From: Minisyncoccota bacterium
GTDB taxonomy: Bacteria > Patescibacteriota > Minisyncoccia > Phycocordibacterales > UBA1550
Length of the DNA: 49,654 bases
Assembly: GCA_028712595.1 (NCBI GenBank)
Contig: JAQTPS010000001.1
Coordinates: 29,132-78,785 of the forward strand
Direction: 5' to 3'
Position 1 is the stretch's first letter. Each line of letters starts with the position of its first letter. The notes under the pieces were generated by a model that saw nothing but the letters and a program-made list of their open reading frames with translations, was not told where the DNA came from and searched no databases. Below are positions 24,204 through 32,900 of this stretch, in pieces. The position numbers and the translations under genes were made by a program.

Positions 24204-24932
24204 ATGAAAGATTTCCTATTTTTTGACACCGAGACCACCGGCAACAAAGAAACTGACTTCCTGTGCCAGCTTGCTTACAAACACGGAGATGAGGAGTTTT
24301 CGGAACTTTACAAAACTTCTATTCCTATTCCACCCGAAGCTAGCGCCGTGCATCACATCACCAACAAAATGATTGCTGACAAGCCCTTGTTCAAAGACAG
24401 CAAGGATTACAAGACAATCAAATCTCTTTTCGAAGACACTTCGCTCATTCCAGTCGCCCACAATGCGAAGTTTGATATCAATATGTTAAAAAAGGAGGGC
24501 ATTGAATTCCCAAAGTTCATATGCACACTCCGTCTCGCGCGCTATCTCGACAAAGAAAACAAAATTCCAAGATATAACCTCCAATTCTTGCGTTACTACC
24601 TAAATATGGAGATAGAAGCCACAGCTCACGACGCAATGGGTGATGTGAAAGTTCTTGAAGCTCTTTTTGAACGTCTAAAAATTAAGATGGTGGAAGAATT
24701 TGGAGACGACGATAAAGCTTTGGAGCAAATGATCGCCATTTCCGCTCGCCCCTCTCTTCTCAATATGTTTGCTTTTGGAAAATACAACGGCAAAACAATA
24801 GCCGAAGTTGCAAAAACTGATCGTGGGTATCTAAAATGGCTTCTCGAACAAAAAATGCAAAACGAAGCAGATGAAGAGGACTGGATTTATACTCTGAAGT
24901 ATTATCTGGAAAACAAAAAATCCCTTTTTTAG
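24204..24932 (+). CDS. DnaQ-like 3'-5' exonuclease with C-terminal DUF3820-like domain
   Basis: A 242-residue protein. Residues 1 to about 165 are a DEDDh exonuclease: Exo I FFDTETTG, Exo II HNAKFDINML, and Exo III HDAMGDV with the catalytic His. This could be the proofreading epsilon subunit of DNA polymerase III or a repair/RNA exonuclease. The last 60 residues (FGKYNGKTIAEVAK, GYLKWLLEQ) look like the small DUF3820 domain often linked to nucleases. The DnaE in this window is a separate chain, so proofreading must come from a partner such as this one. The gene ends at a two-hairpin terminator shared with smc. Confidence 0.86.
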   Translation: MKDFLFFDTETTGNKETDFLCQLAYKHGDEEFSELYKTSIPIPPEASAVHHITNKMIADKPLFKDSKDYKTIKSLFEDTSLIPVAHNAKFDINMLKKEGIEFPKFICTLRLARYLDKENKIPRYNLQFLRYYLNMEIEATAHDAMGDVKVLEALFERLKIKMVEEFGDDDKALEQMIAISARPSLLNMFAFGKYNGKTIAEVAKTDRGYLKWLLEQKMQNEADEEDWIYTLKYYLENKKSLF

Positions 24933-24956
24933 ATTATTTTGCTAACTTAGCTCTGG

Positions 24957-25005
24957 GGGAGGACTGTCCTCCCACACAAGTAAATCAAGGACAGTCCTTG
25001 ATTTT
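24957..25005. terminator. Tandem bidirectional terminator, dnaQ / smc
   Basis: Two perfect hairpins in a row: GGGAGGAC-T-GTCCTCCC and AAATCAAGGAC-A-GTCCTTGATTT, the second followed by TTTT on the plus strand. They lie between the convergent dnaQ and smc stops. Confidence 0.8.
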
Positions 25006-25012
25006 AATAGCA

Positions 25013-27262
25013 CTACTTCGCAATCTGTGTTGCTTCTTCAAATTTGATAGATAGGAGTTTTGAGATTGCGTCAGCACTCATGGTGATTCCGTAAATGACG
25101 CCAGCTCGGCTCATAGTTTCGCGGTTGTGCGTTATGACAATAAGTTGAGAATATTTTGAGAGGTTCTGAACCATATCTCCATATTTTTTGGAGTTTGCTT
25201 CATCGAGCGCGGCATCAGTCTCATCAAGCACCAAAAATGGAGGAGGATTGACTTGAGACATTGCAAAAAGCAGAGCGATGGACGTGAGGGCACGTTCTCC
25301 TCCAGAAAGCATTTGAAGTCCGCGGATTTTCTTGTGTGGCAACGAAATAGCGACTTCAATCCCCTCCTCGGCTTCTTCTTCCTCCTCGGTAGGAATACCC
25401 TCTTCCAAATTTAGGTCAGTATCTGACCGCTTTTTCTTTTTCTCATAAAATACTTGGAGTGATGCGCTACCGCCACCAAACATCAAAGTGAAAAATTCAC
25501 TAAACTGTTTATTTATTTTCAAAATTCCCTCTTTAAACTGTCCGTCAAGAGTTTCATTCAACTCTTGCATAAGTTTTCGCAAGGACTCTGCGCTCGATTT
25601 CAAATCCTCAAGTTCTTTAGCCAAAAATTCATCGCGAGCTACAGTTTCCTCGTACTCTTTCACAACATCCGAGCCGGCATCTCCGCCCATGATATCTTCT
25701 AGGCGAATTTTTAGACGTTCGATTTTCTTTCGGCGTGCTTCCTGTTCGGAACGCGGTTCAGCGAGAGCAGAACCTTCGTCAAGCGCAAAGTTTGGATAAT
25801 CCTGTATGAGTCGCCCAATCAAAATTCCTCCCTCGCGAATTTCCTCTTTAAACGCGACTTCTTCTCGAGCAAAATATTCGTTTCTGTCGTGCACCATCGA
25901 AAGACGAAGTGTGAGTTCCTGCTTTTTTGAGCGAAGCTCGAAAGATATTCGTTCCGCGTCAGTAGTTTCTGCGCGTTTACTCTCAAGTACACGCTCAAGC
26001 TCCTTTGCTCGCGCGTCCAACTTGTTCATAGAGTTTTCTAATTCTCCTTGTGCTTTCGAAAGTGCAGAGTGCTCGTCTCGAAGTTTCTCAAGTTCACGTT
26101 TTGCATTGTCATTTCTTTCTGCAACTCCGGCATCTCCGCGGATACTAGACAGGAACTGCCCTACACGAGCCCTCACAGCGCTAATCACGCCTCTAATGTA
26201 AGAAAGGTCTTCACTTCTCTCTGCTTTACCAAGTTCCTCGTACAAATTTTCCGCAAGGTTTTTACTTTCCTCCACAGGAATCATCTTATTTTCCGATTCC
26301 ACTGGCGCGCTCAAACGACGCTCTTCATATTCAATCATTCCTTCGAGGCGACCTTGCTTTCTGCCGAGTTCAGTATGCTCCCTTCGCATATTTCCAAGCT
26401 CTCCGCGAACTCGCAAAAGCTCCGCGCTTTCTTTGCTATCTTGGTGGTTCACTCCACGCATACTTTCTGCGCGAGCAAGTCCTTCCTCTGCGGTTTTGAG
26501 CTCTGCTTCAAGCTCGTTTTTTTCTTTATGCAGTGTTGTTCGAGTGTAGCTTAAATATATTTCCTCGCGTTTTAAATATTCGTTGTAGAGACTTGCGAGC
26601 TCGTCCCGGAAACTTCTCGCTTGCTCGATTTTCTCCACCTGTTTTTTCAAAAATTTGATGTGCGGAGCAATCTCACGACGAAGAGATTCGCTTTGTCGGA
26701 CATTTTCTTCTGTCTTTATGAGTTTTCTCTCGCTCTCGGCAATTTTCCAGTGATAAATTTTTAGTCCGAGCGCATCTTCAATCATTTCTCGACGGTCTCG
26801 TGGCGATGAATTCAAAATTCTATCAGCTTCACCCTGGGAAATAATGTGGTGACCAGACGCGCCGATGTTTACTGAAGACAAAAGTTCAATAATATCCTTA
26901 AGTCGCACCGATGAATCATTCAAAAAGTATTCGCTGGACGCGTCGCGGTGAATTTCGCGAGCAATTGCAACTTCGTTGTAGTCAATTGGAAATGTGTGGT
27001 CTCTGTTATCAAAAGTAATTGTAACTTTTGCGCGGTTTTGACGCTCCACACTTTTTGACCCGTTCCAAATGAGGTCTTCTGTTCGTTTTCCACGCATTGA
27101 TTTGAGCGACTGCTCTCCAAGCACGAAACGAAGCGCCTCCGCCACGTTTGATTTGCCCGAGCCGTTTGGTCCTACAATTGCTGAAATAGGTGTATCAAAC
27201 TCAAAAATGCTCTTCCGAGCAAATGACTTGAAACCTGATATTTCCAAACTTTTTACGCGCAT
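25013..27262 (-). CDS. smc: Short SMC-family ATPase, apparently without a hinge
   Basis: A 749-residue chromosome-segregation SMC relative; typical bacterial SMC is about 1150-1190. The N-terminal head has Walker A GPNGSGKSN (31-39) and NIGASGHHIISQGEAD. The C-terminal head has signature LSGGERALTS (652) and Walker B FLVLDETDAALDE (676-688). Between them are two Glu/Arg/Lys-rich coiled-coil arms (about 170-318 and 385-570) joined by some 65 residues. I find no GxGxxG hinge motifs or room for the usual 150-residue hinge. An acidic insert (TEEEEEAEEG) precedes the signature. It comes after rnc but has its own extended -10 promoter behind a terminator. Confidence 0.88.
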   Translation of the reverse strand: MRVKSLEISGFKSFARKSIFEFDTPISAIVGPNGSGKSNVAEALRFVLGEQSLKSMRGKRTEDLIWNGSKSVERQNRAKVTITFDNRDHTFPIDYNEVAIAREIHRDASSEYFLNDSSVRLKDIIELLSSVNIGASGHHIISQGEADRILNSSPRDRREMIEDALGLKIYHWKIAESERKLIKTEENVRQSESLRREIAPHIKFLKKQVEKIEQARSFRDELASLYNEYLKREEIYLSYTRTTLHKEKNELEAELKTAEEGLARAESMRGVNHQDSKESAELLRVRGELGNMRREHTELGRKQGRLEGMIEYEERRLSAPVESENKMIPVEESKNLAENLYEELGKAERSEDLSYIRGVISAVRARVGQFLSSIRGDAGVAERNDNAKRELEKLRDEHSALSKAQGELENSMNKLDARAKELERVLESKRAETTDAERISFELRSKKQELTLRLSMVHDRNEYFAREEVAFKEEIREGGILIGRLIQDYPNFALDEGSALAEPRSEQEARRKKIERLKIRLEDIMGGDAGSDVVKEYEETVARDEFLAKELEDLKSSAESLRKLMQELNETLDGQFKEGILKINKQFSEFFTLMFGGGSASLQVFYEKKKKRSDTDLNLEEGIPTEEEEEAEEGIEVAISLPHKKIRGLQMLSGGERALTSIALLFAMSQVNPPPFLVLDETDAALDEANSKKYGDMVQNLSKYSQLIVITHNRETMSRAGVIYGITMSADAISKLLSIKFEEATQIAK

Positions 27263-27269
27263 TTACACT

Positions 27270-27278
27270 ATTCTACCA
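27270..27278 (-). promoter_or_regulatory. Extended -10 promoter of smc
   Basis: TGGTAGAAT on the minus strand, ending 7 nt before the ATG at 27262. It sits directly after the rnc terminator. Confidence 0.62.
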
Positions 27279-27291
27279 CTTATCTATCAAT

Positions 27292-27320
27292 AAAAAAACA
27301 CCAAGTACCATTTTTGGTGC
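27292..27320 (-). terminator. Intrinsic terminator after rnc
   Basis: CACCAA/TTGGTG stem followed by TTTTTTT on the minus strand, 14 bp past the rnc stop. It separates rnc from smc. Confidence 0.75.
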
Positions 27321-27333
27321 TCGGTATCTTTTG

Positions 27334-28041
27334 CTACTTTTTTCCTTTTCCCCATCCTTTTGCCTCTAGTGCTTTGGCGGCGGCATTTTGCTCGGCTTCT
27401 TGTTTTGATTTCCCTTCTCCTTTGCCAACAAGTTCCTCGTCGAGATAAACTCCAACCACAAATTGCTTATCATGGTCCGGCCCAACATCATAAAGTACAC
27501 GATATTGCGGAGTAATGCCGACATAGTCCTGCGCTTCTTCTTGGAAGAAACTTTTTGCATCGCGCCAAAGTTCTTTTTTCACAATTTCTTCTGTTTTGCC
27601 GAGAAGGTGTCGAACTAGAAAAGCATCCGCAACGTCATATCCTTGGTCAAGATAAATTGCTCCCACGAGCGCTTCAAATGCGTTTGCAAGAATGACTTCG
27701 CGCGCTTTAGTTCCTTTATCTTTCGCTTCACCTTTTGAAAGGAGTAGATAATCCTCCATCCCCATCTCTATCGCAAGTCCACCCAAAGTTACGGCATTGA
27801 CGAGCGCCGCGCGATAGCTTGTAAGGTCGCCCTCTGTCGCATCTTTATATTTTTTGTATAGAAAATTAGTAACCGAAAGTTCCACGACTGCATCACCGAG
27901 AAATTCAAGTCTTTCGTTGTGAGAAAGGTTTCGCTCTCTCGTCTCGTTGATGTATGACCGATGAGTAAACGCCTCCTTTAGCACGGATTTGTCCTTGAAA
28001 GTTACTCCTATCTTTTCTTCAAATTTTCCAAACTTTTCCAT
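27334..28041 (-). CDS. rnc: Ribonuclease III
   Basis: A 235-residue double-strand-specific endonuclease for rRNA and mRNA processing. The signature NERLEFLGDAVVEL (42-55) holds two acidic active-site residues. The second acidic cluster reads ANAFEALVGAIYLD; the position of the E. coli D114 is Asn here, while the catalytic Glu (E117 equivalent) is kept. A dsRNA-binding domain follows from about residue 160 (KSFFQEEAQDYVG, KQEAEQNAAAKALE). It starts 9 bp after nusB-Nudix and is in the same operon. The Asn substitution also occurs in other bacteria as far as I recall, so activity is likely kept. Confidence 0.95.
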   Translation of the reverse strand: MEKFGKFEEKIGVTFKDKSVLKEAFTHRSYINETRERNLSHNERLEFLGDAVVELSVTNFLYKKYKDATEGDLTSYRAALVNAVTLGGLAIEMGMEDYLLLSKGEAKDKGTKAREVILANAFEALVGAIYLDQGYDVADAFLVRHLLGKTEEIVKKELWRDAKSFFQEEAQDYVGITPQYRVLYDVGPDHDKQFVVGVYLDEELVGKGEGKSKQEAEQNAAAKALEAKGWGKGKK

Positions 28042-28050
28042 AATTGATTT

Positions 28051-28959
28051 TTATTTCCCTAGTAAAATATTTACTGCCTTCGTAATAATTGGCAACATAT
28101 CATCATACATATTTAAAGTGACAATGTCCGCAAGTTTAAACCATTTTGCATCGTCAAGCCCGCCACCAACTTTTTGAAGAGTAATTTCTTTGTATGGCGA
28201 TTCGGCAAGATAATATACAACCTGTTTTCTGGTCTTTCCTTTTTCTGGATGAGATGCAATGTACTCATTTTCGCCCAAGAGCTCTTTTGCGGCCACGGTC
28301 ATTCCAATTTCTTCGAGCACAATTCGCGCTATGGCCATCTTGTCTTCCTCCCCTTCCAAAAAATGCCCTTTGGAAAGCGTCCAGTGGCCAAAAATATCGT
28401 GTACGAGCCCCAAATATATGTCGTTTCCATCGCGAGCATACACTACCGCGCCTCCAAGCTTTTCAACTGGAAGCGGAGTATTATCCACCGCGCCAAATTT
28501 TACTTTTTTCTTGCTTGTCTCGTCTTTGCCGGGTTCACCAAGCTCCTTGTACACAGCGCCAAGAACTCCGTTTACAAATTTCCCGCTTGTTTCTCCGCCG
28601 AAAGTTTTTGCGAGCTCAATGGCTTCGTTGATGGCAACCTTTGCGGGCACTTCTCCGCGGTCTTCAAACAAAAGTTCATAAAGCCCGATGCGAAGAATGT
28701 TTCGGTCTACTAGCGCAATTTTTGCGATAGGCCAATCCGGAGCGGCTTTCTCAATAATGTTGTCGAGTTTTTCGCACTTCTCAACAATTCCGTGAAATAG
28801 TTTTCGAATAAATGAAATATCGCGAACTCCTGGAGCAAATTCGTTGGCGTTCCTAGAGAGGGATTCTTCAATCTGAAGATCGGTTAATTTCCCTTCGCGG
28901 AAATCCCATTCATAGAGGGTCTGCATTACGATACTTCTGGAAAGGTGTCGGTTGGCCAT
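28051..28959 (-). CDS. nusB: NusB antitermination factor fused to a Nudix domain
   Basis: A 302-residue fusion. Residues 1 to about 140 are NusB (MANRHLSRSIVMQTLYEWDF, then VPAKVAINEAIELAKTF and KFVNGVLGAVY), the RNA-binding factor for rRNA transcription antitermination with NusE/S10. A linker (about 141-165) leads to a Nudix hydrolase domain at about 166-300. The Nudix box GHFLEGEEDKMAIARIVLEEIG matches the consensus except that the Glu after the Arg is Ile (I213). In MutT that Glu is the catalytic base, so hydrolysis may be altered or lost. It lies between rpmF and rnc. Substrate unknown. There is no frameshift or internal start to suggest two genes. Confidence 0.9.
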   Translation of the reverse strand: MANRHLSRSIVMQTLYEWDFREGKLTDLQIEESLSRNANEFAPGVRDISFIRKLFHGIVEKCEKLDNIIEKAAPDWPIAKIALVDRNILRIGLYELLFEDRGEVPAKVAINEAIELAKTFGGETSGKFVNGVLGAVYKELGEPGKDETSKKKVKFGAVDNTPLPVEKLGGAVVYARDGNDIYLGLVHDIFGHWTLSKGHFLEGEEDKMAIARIVLEEIGMTVAAKELLGENEYIASHPEKGKTRKQVVYYLAESPYKEITLQKVGGGLDDAKWFKLADIVTLNMYDDMLPIITKAVNILLGK

Positions 28960-29028
28960 ATTTATGATATTTCAAAAATGTACTTAAGGTGAAGGTGACA
29001 AACAAAACCAAAACAAAACTACAAAATA

Positions 29029-29250
29029 TTATTTTGCGGTCTTTGCCGAAGCTCGCTTGTCTTTCTTCGCCATGCTTTTTGCTACTTTCAATATTGCTCT
29101 GCCACGATAAGTGCCACAATTTGTGCAAATCTGGTGACGCACGTGGAGAGTCGAGCATTTAACGCACTTAGAAAGACGGGCTCCATCGAGCGCGTGGTGA
29201 GAACGGCGATTCGCGGTATGTGCCCGCGTATGTCTCATTCGTACTACCAT
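29029..29250 (-). CDS. rpmF: 50S ribosomal protein L32
   Basis: A 73-residue zinc-ribbon ribosomal protein. The N-terminus (MRHTRAHTANRRSHHAL) is the basic L32 tail. Four cysteines form CVKC and CTNC. A Lys/Ala-rich C-terminal extension of about 20 residues follows. The start could be the ATG at 29250 or the one at 29238. The promoter favours 29250, because the -10 ends 9 nt upstream of it. nusB follows 69 bp after its stop. Confidence 0.93.
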   Translation of the reverse strand: MVVRMRHTRAHTANRRSHHALDGARLSKCVKCSTLHVRHQICTNCGTYRGRAILKVAKSMAKKDKRASAKTAK

Positions 29251-29259
29251 AGTTCTAGC

Positions 29260-29288
29260 ACTATACCAAAAGCGGTGTAAATAATCAA
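29260..29288 (-). promoter_or_regulatory. Promoter of rpmF-nusB-rnc
   Basis: TTGATT, 17-nt spacer, TGG then TATAGT on the minus strand. The -35 overlaps the rnhB stop codon. The -10 ends 9 nt before the rpmF ATG. Confidence 0.75.
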
Positions 29289-29911
29289 GCCCTGACGAGG
29301 TGCTTTAGAAAACTCTTCCTGTGGTGCGGGGTCAACCCGTGCTTTTTTATCATATTGTAATGCAAGTGTGTTCCGTACCCTTTGTGCTTCTCAAATCCAT
29401 ATTGGGGGAATTTTTTGCCGAGTTTTACCATAAGCGCATCACGAGTAACTTTCGCCACGATAGACGCAAGGGCGATTGAAAGTTCTTTTTCATCACCCTT
29501 GATGATAGTTTTCTGATTTTTGTATCGCTCGGGCGCGTAAAGTCCCCCGTCGAGAAGAACCAGCACCGAGTCCGGCGAATTTACTTTCATTTTCCCCCGA
29601 ACCCCTACGAGCGCTCTCTGAAGCGCCTTGCGTATTGCTTTTGAGAGACCAGCTCTGTCGATTTCAGAAGACGAAACAAAAGCAACCGCTGAAACGAGGA
29701 ATCCTTTCTCTTCCGCTCCTTTGATTTTTGCGAGCCACTCAACTCTTTTTTTGTGCGAGAGTTTTTTTGAATCTTTTACCACAGGGAAAAGTCGGGCAAC
29801 TTGTTTTTGGTGCTTTTTGTCTATTAGCACAGCCCCAACCGCAACCGGCCCAGCAAGCGGTCCGCGCCCAACTTCATCAATTCCAACAGTGTAGACAAAG
29901 CGTTTTTTCAC
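29285..29911 (-). CDS. rnhB: Ribonuclease HII
   Basis: A 208-residue enzyme that removes RNA from RNA-DNA hybrids and single ribonucleotides in DNA. Catalytic D12 and E13 lie in VGIDEVGRGPLAGPVAVGAVL. Further acidic residues lie in VLVLLDGGLY and SIVAKVTRDALM, and HKGYGTHLHYN is typical of the family. The start is a GTG at 29911, with an extended -10 ending 6 nt upstream. It is divergent from dnaE. Confidence 0.95.
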   Translation of the reverse strand: MKKRFVYTVGIDEVGRGPLAGPVAVGAVLIDKKHQKQVARLFPVVKDSKKLSHKKRVEWLAKIKGAEEKGFLVSAVAFVSSSEIDRAGLSKAIRKALQRALVGVRGKMKVNSPDSVLVLLDGGLYAPERYKNQKTIIKGDEKELSIALASIVAKVTRDALMVKLGKKFPQYGFEKHKGYGTHLHYNMIKKHGLTPHHRKSFLKHLVRA

Positions 29912-29917
29912 CTTTTT

Positions 29918-29926
29918 ATTGTATCA
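29918..29926 (-). promoter_or_regulatory. Extended -10 promoter of rnhB
   Basis: TGATACAAT on the minus strand, ending 6 nt before the GTG start. Predicts a leaderless mRNA beginning at GTG. Confidence 0.62.
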
Positions 29927-29968
29927 AATTATTAAATTATAGAAGAATTTTTGAGCCAGAGAATTATC

Positions 29969-29977
29969 TGCTATTAT
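29969..29977 (+). promoter_or_regulatory. Extended -10 promoter of dnaE
   Basis: TGCTATTAT, ending 6 nt before the ATG at 29984. A TTGAGC at 29951 is 15 nt upstream and may be a weak -35. GGAGG directly before the ATG is too close (1 nt) to serve as a normal ribosome-binding site. Confidence 0.62.
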
Positions 29978-29983
29978 GGAGGC

Positions 29984-32900
29984 ATGCATACGGAACCGAC
30001 TTTCATCCATCTCCACACACACTCTCACTATTCCCTTCTTGATGGATTGTCAAAGGTTGACGAAATGGTTCTTCTCGCAAAAAAATATGGAATGAATGCC
30101 ATTGGCCTCACCGACCACGGCAATATGTACGGCGCAATAGAGTTTTATAAAAAGTGTAAAGAAGCCGGCGTCAAACCAATCATCGGCTTGGAAGCATACG
30201 TCACAGCCGGTTCACTTCATGATAAACGCGCCGGCATAGACAACGAGCGTTTTCATCTCACCCTTCTCGCAAAAAACGAGCAGGGGTATAAAAATCTTGT
30301 GCGCCTAGTTACCATTTCCCAACTCGAGGGGTACTACTACAAACCTCGTCTTGATAAAAAAGTTCTGCGAGAATATAGCGAAGGCCTTATTTGCCTTTCG
30401 GGTTGTTTCGGTGGTGAATTTTCTGTGGCGCTTCGTCGTGGAGATATCGAAGGAGCGGAAAAAATTGCGCGCGAACATCAAGATATTTTTGGCAAAGATA
30501 ATTATTATCTGGAAATAATGCATCACCCCGGAGTAGAGGGTATAGAGGAGGTGCGACGAAATATTATTGCTTTAAGTAAAAAACTCGAGATTCCGCTAGT
30601 TGCCACACAGGACTCACATTATCTTCACAAAGAAGACCAGCGCGCCCACGAAACACTTCTTGCTGTTCAAACCGGCGTCGATCTTGGTAACGAGGATCGC
30701 TTTTCCATGGCATCTGATGATTATTCATTTATTGACACCGAAACCGCGCTCCAGTATTTCAAAGATGCGCCAGAAGCAGTGTGGAATACCCAAAAGATTG
30801 CAGATAAATGCAACATCGAACTGAGGCTCGGCACTTGGGTTTTCCCCAACTTCAAAATACCCGCAGATACAACATATAATGATGAACTTCGACGGCTTGT
30901 GTATGAAGGAATTTCTGTGCGTGAGCTTAACCCAAAAGATAAAGAACTTACTGATCGTATTGAATACGAACTTGGGGTTATTCGCAACAAAGGATACTCT
31001 CCTTACTTTCTCGTCGTGAGCGACCTTATACACTTTGCAAAAGAGCACGGAATTTTGACCTGCATCCGAGGGTCTGTCGCTGGTTCTATCACAACCTACC
31101 TTCTTGGAATTACGAATGTAAATCCCATCGAATACAAACTTCCATTTGAGCGTTTCCTAAACCCAGAGCGTCCGAGCGCGCCAGATATAGATATGGATTA
31201 TGCAGATACTCGTCGTGAAGAAGTTATAAATTACGCAAAAGAAAAATATGGCGCAGATCATGTGGCGCAGATTGGAACATTCGGTACGATGATGGCGCGT
31301 GGCGCGGTTCGCGATGTTGCGAGAGCATTGGGTCATCCATACGCTGTTGGAGACAAAATTTCCAAACTTATTCCAGAAGGCTCACAAGGTTTTCCAATGA
31401 CAATAGATGAAGCTCTTCGCATTGAGCCCGATCTAAATAAACTATACAAAGAAGACAGGATCGCCACAGAAATTATTGATCTCGCAAAACGCCTTGAAGG
31501 ATGCGTTAGGCACATTTCAGTGCATGCCGCGGGAGTTGTGATTGCTCCCCTTCCTCTATACGAGTTCACGCCAACCCAGCTTGACCCAAAAGGCGGAAAA
31601 ATTATTACTCAATATGATATGCACTCGGTTGAAGATGCCGGGCTATTAAAATTCGACTTTCTCGGAATCCGCAACCTTTCCATACTAAGCGATTCGGTGC
31701 GTCTCGTAAAAGAAAGATATGACAAAGAAATAGATCTCGAGAAAATTCCTCTGGATGACAAAAAGACTTTCTCAATGCTTGCCCTCGGAGAAACAATGGG
31801 ACTTTTTCAATTAAACGGAAGCGGAATGACAAGGTATCTCAAAGATCTCCAACCCTCGAGCATCCACGACATAAACGCGATGGTCGCCCTTTATCGACCG
31901 GGTCCGATGGAATCCATTCCGGAATACATCAAACGCAAGCATAAACCAAGTCTTGTGACATATATTGATCCGCGCATGGAAAGCATCCTCTCTACTTCGT
32001 ATGGTCTTATCACCTACCAAGACGACGTTATGATGATTGCGATTGAGCTTGCCGGATATTCATGGCTCGACGCGGACAAACTGCGCAAAGCTATGGGCAA
32101 AAAAATCCCTAGAGAAATGCAGGCGCAAAAAGAAAAACTCCTCAAAGGTTTCGTGCAGGGCGGTTTGACCCCGCAAAAAGCTACCGAGCTCTGGACCCTC
32201 ATCGAACCATTTGCCGCATACGGATTCAACAAAGCCCACGCCGCAAGCTACGGTCGTCTCGCCTACCAAACCGCTTATATGAAGGCAAATTATCCTTCCG
32301 AGTATATGACTGCGATACTCACCGCAGAATCGGGCGACATCGAAAAAATTGCAGAAATTATTACCGAATCAAAACGTATGGGTATTCCAATCTTGCCTCC
32401 TAATGTGAATGCAAGTTTTGGAGGGTTTACTATTGTCGATGCAAAGAAAGACGGAAAAGACCAACAGGAAATCCGTTTTGGGCTTTACACAATTAAAAAT
32501 CTCGGCACTGATATTTCAAACGCAATAATTGCCGAGCGCGAAGAGCACGGAAAATACAAATCCTTCGCGGATTTCCTCGAACGTATCCGCCACAAAAATT
32601 TAAATAAAAAATCTCTTGAGTCGCTCGTAAAATCAGGCGCGATGGATGACCTGGGCGAACGCGGATCAATGCTTGCAAACACCGAAGAGGCGCTTGCCTA
32701 CAACAGATCACAAGGCGAAGAAATGGCTGGACAGACTTCCCTTTTCGGAGCTATGGCAGACCAGGAAACTGTACCATCACTGCGCCTTAAACCAACAAAA
32801 CCGGCGGAAAAAAGAGATAAACTTGTTTGGGAAAAAGAACTTCTAGGATTGTTTGTGTCGGGACATCCGCTAGATGAGCATCGCGAAAAATTGACTGCGC

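Noticed and set aside
28174-28713. Three overlapping plus-strand ORFs opposite nusB-Nudix
   Set aside because: Shadows of a clear coding frame; none has recognisable motifs.
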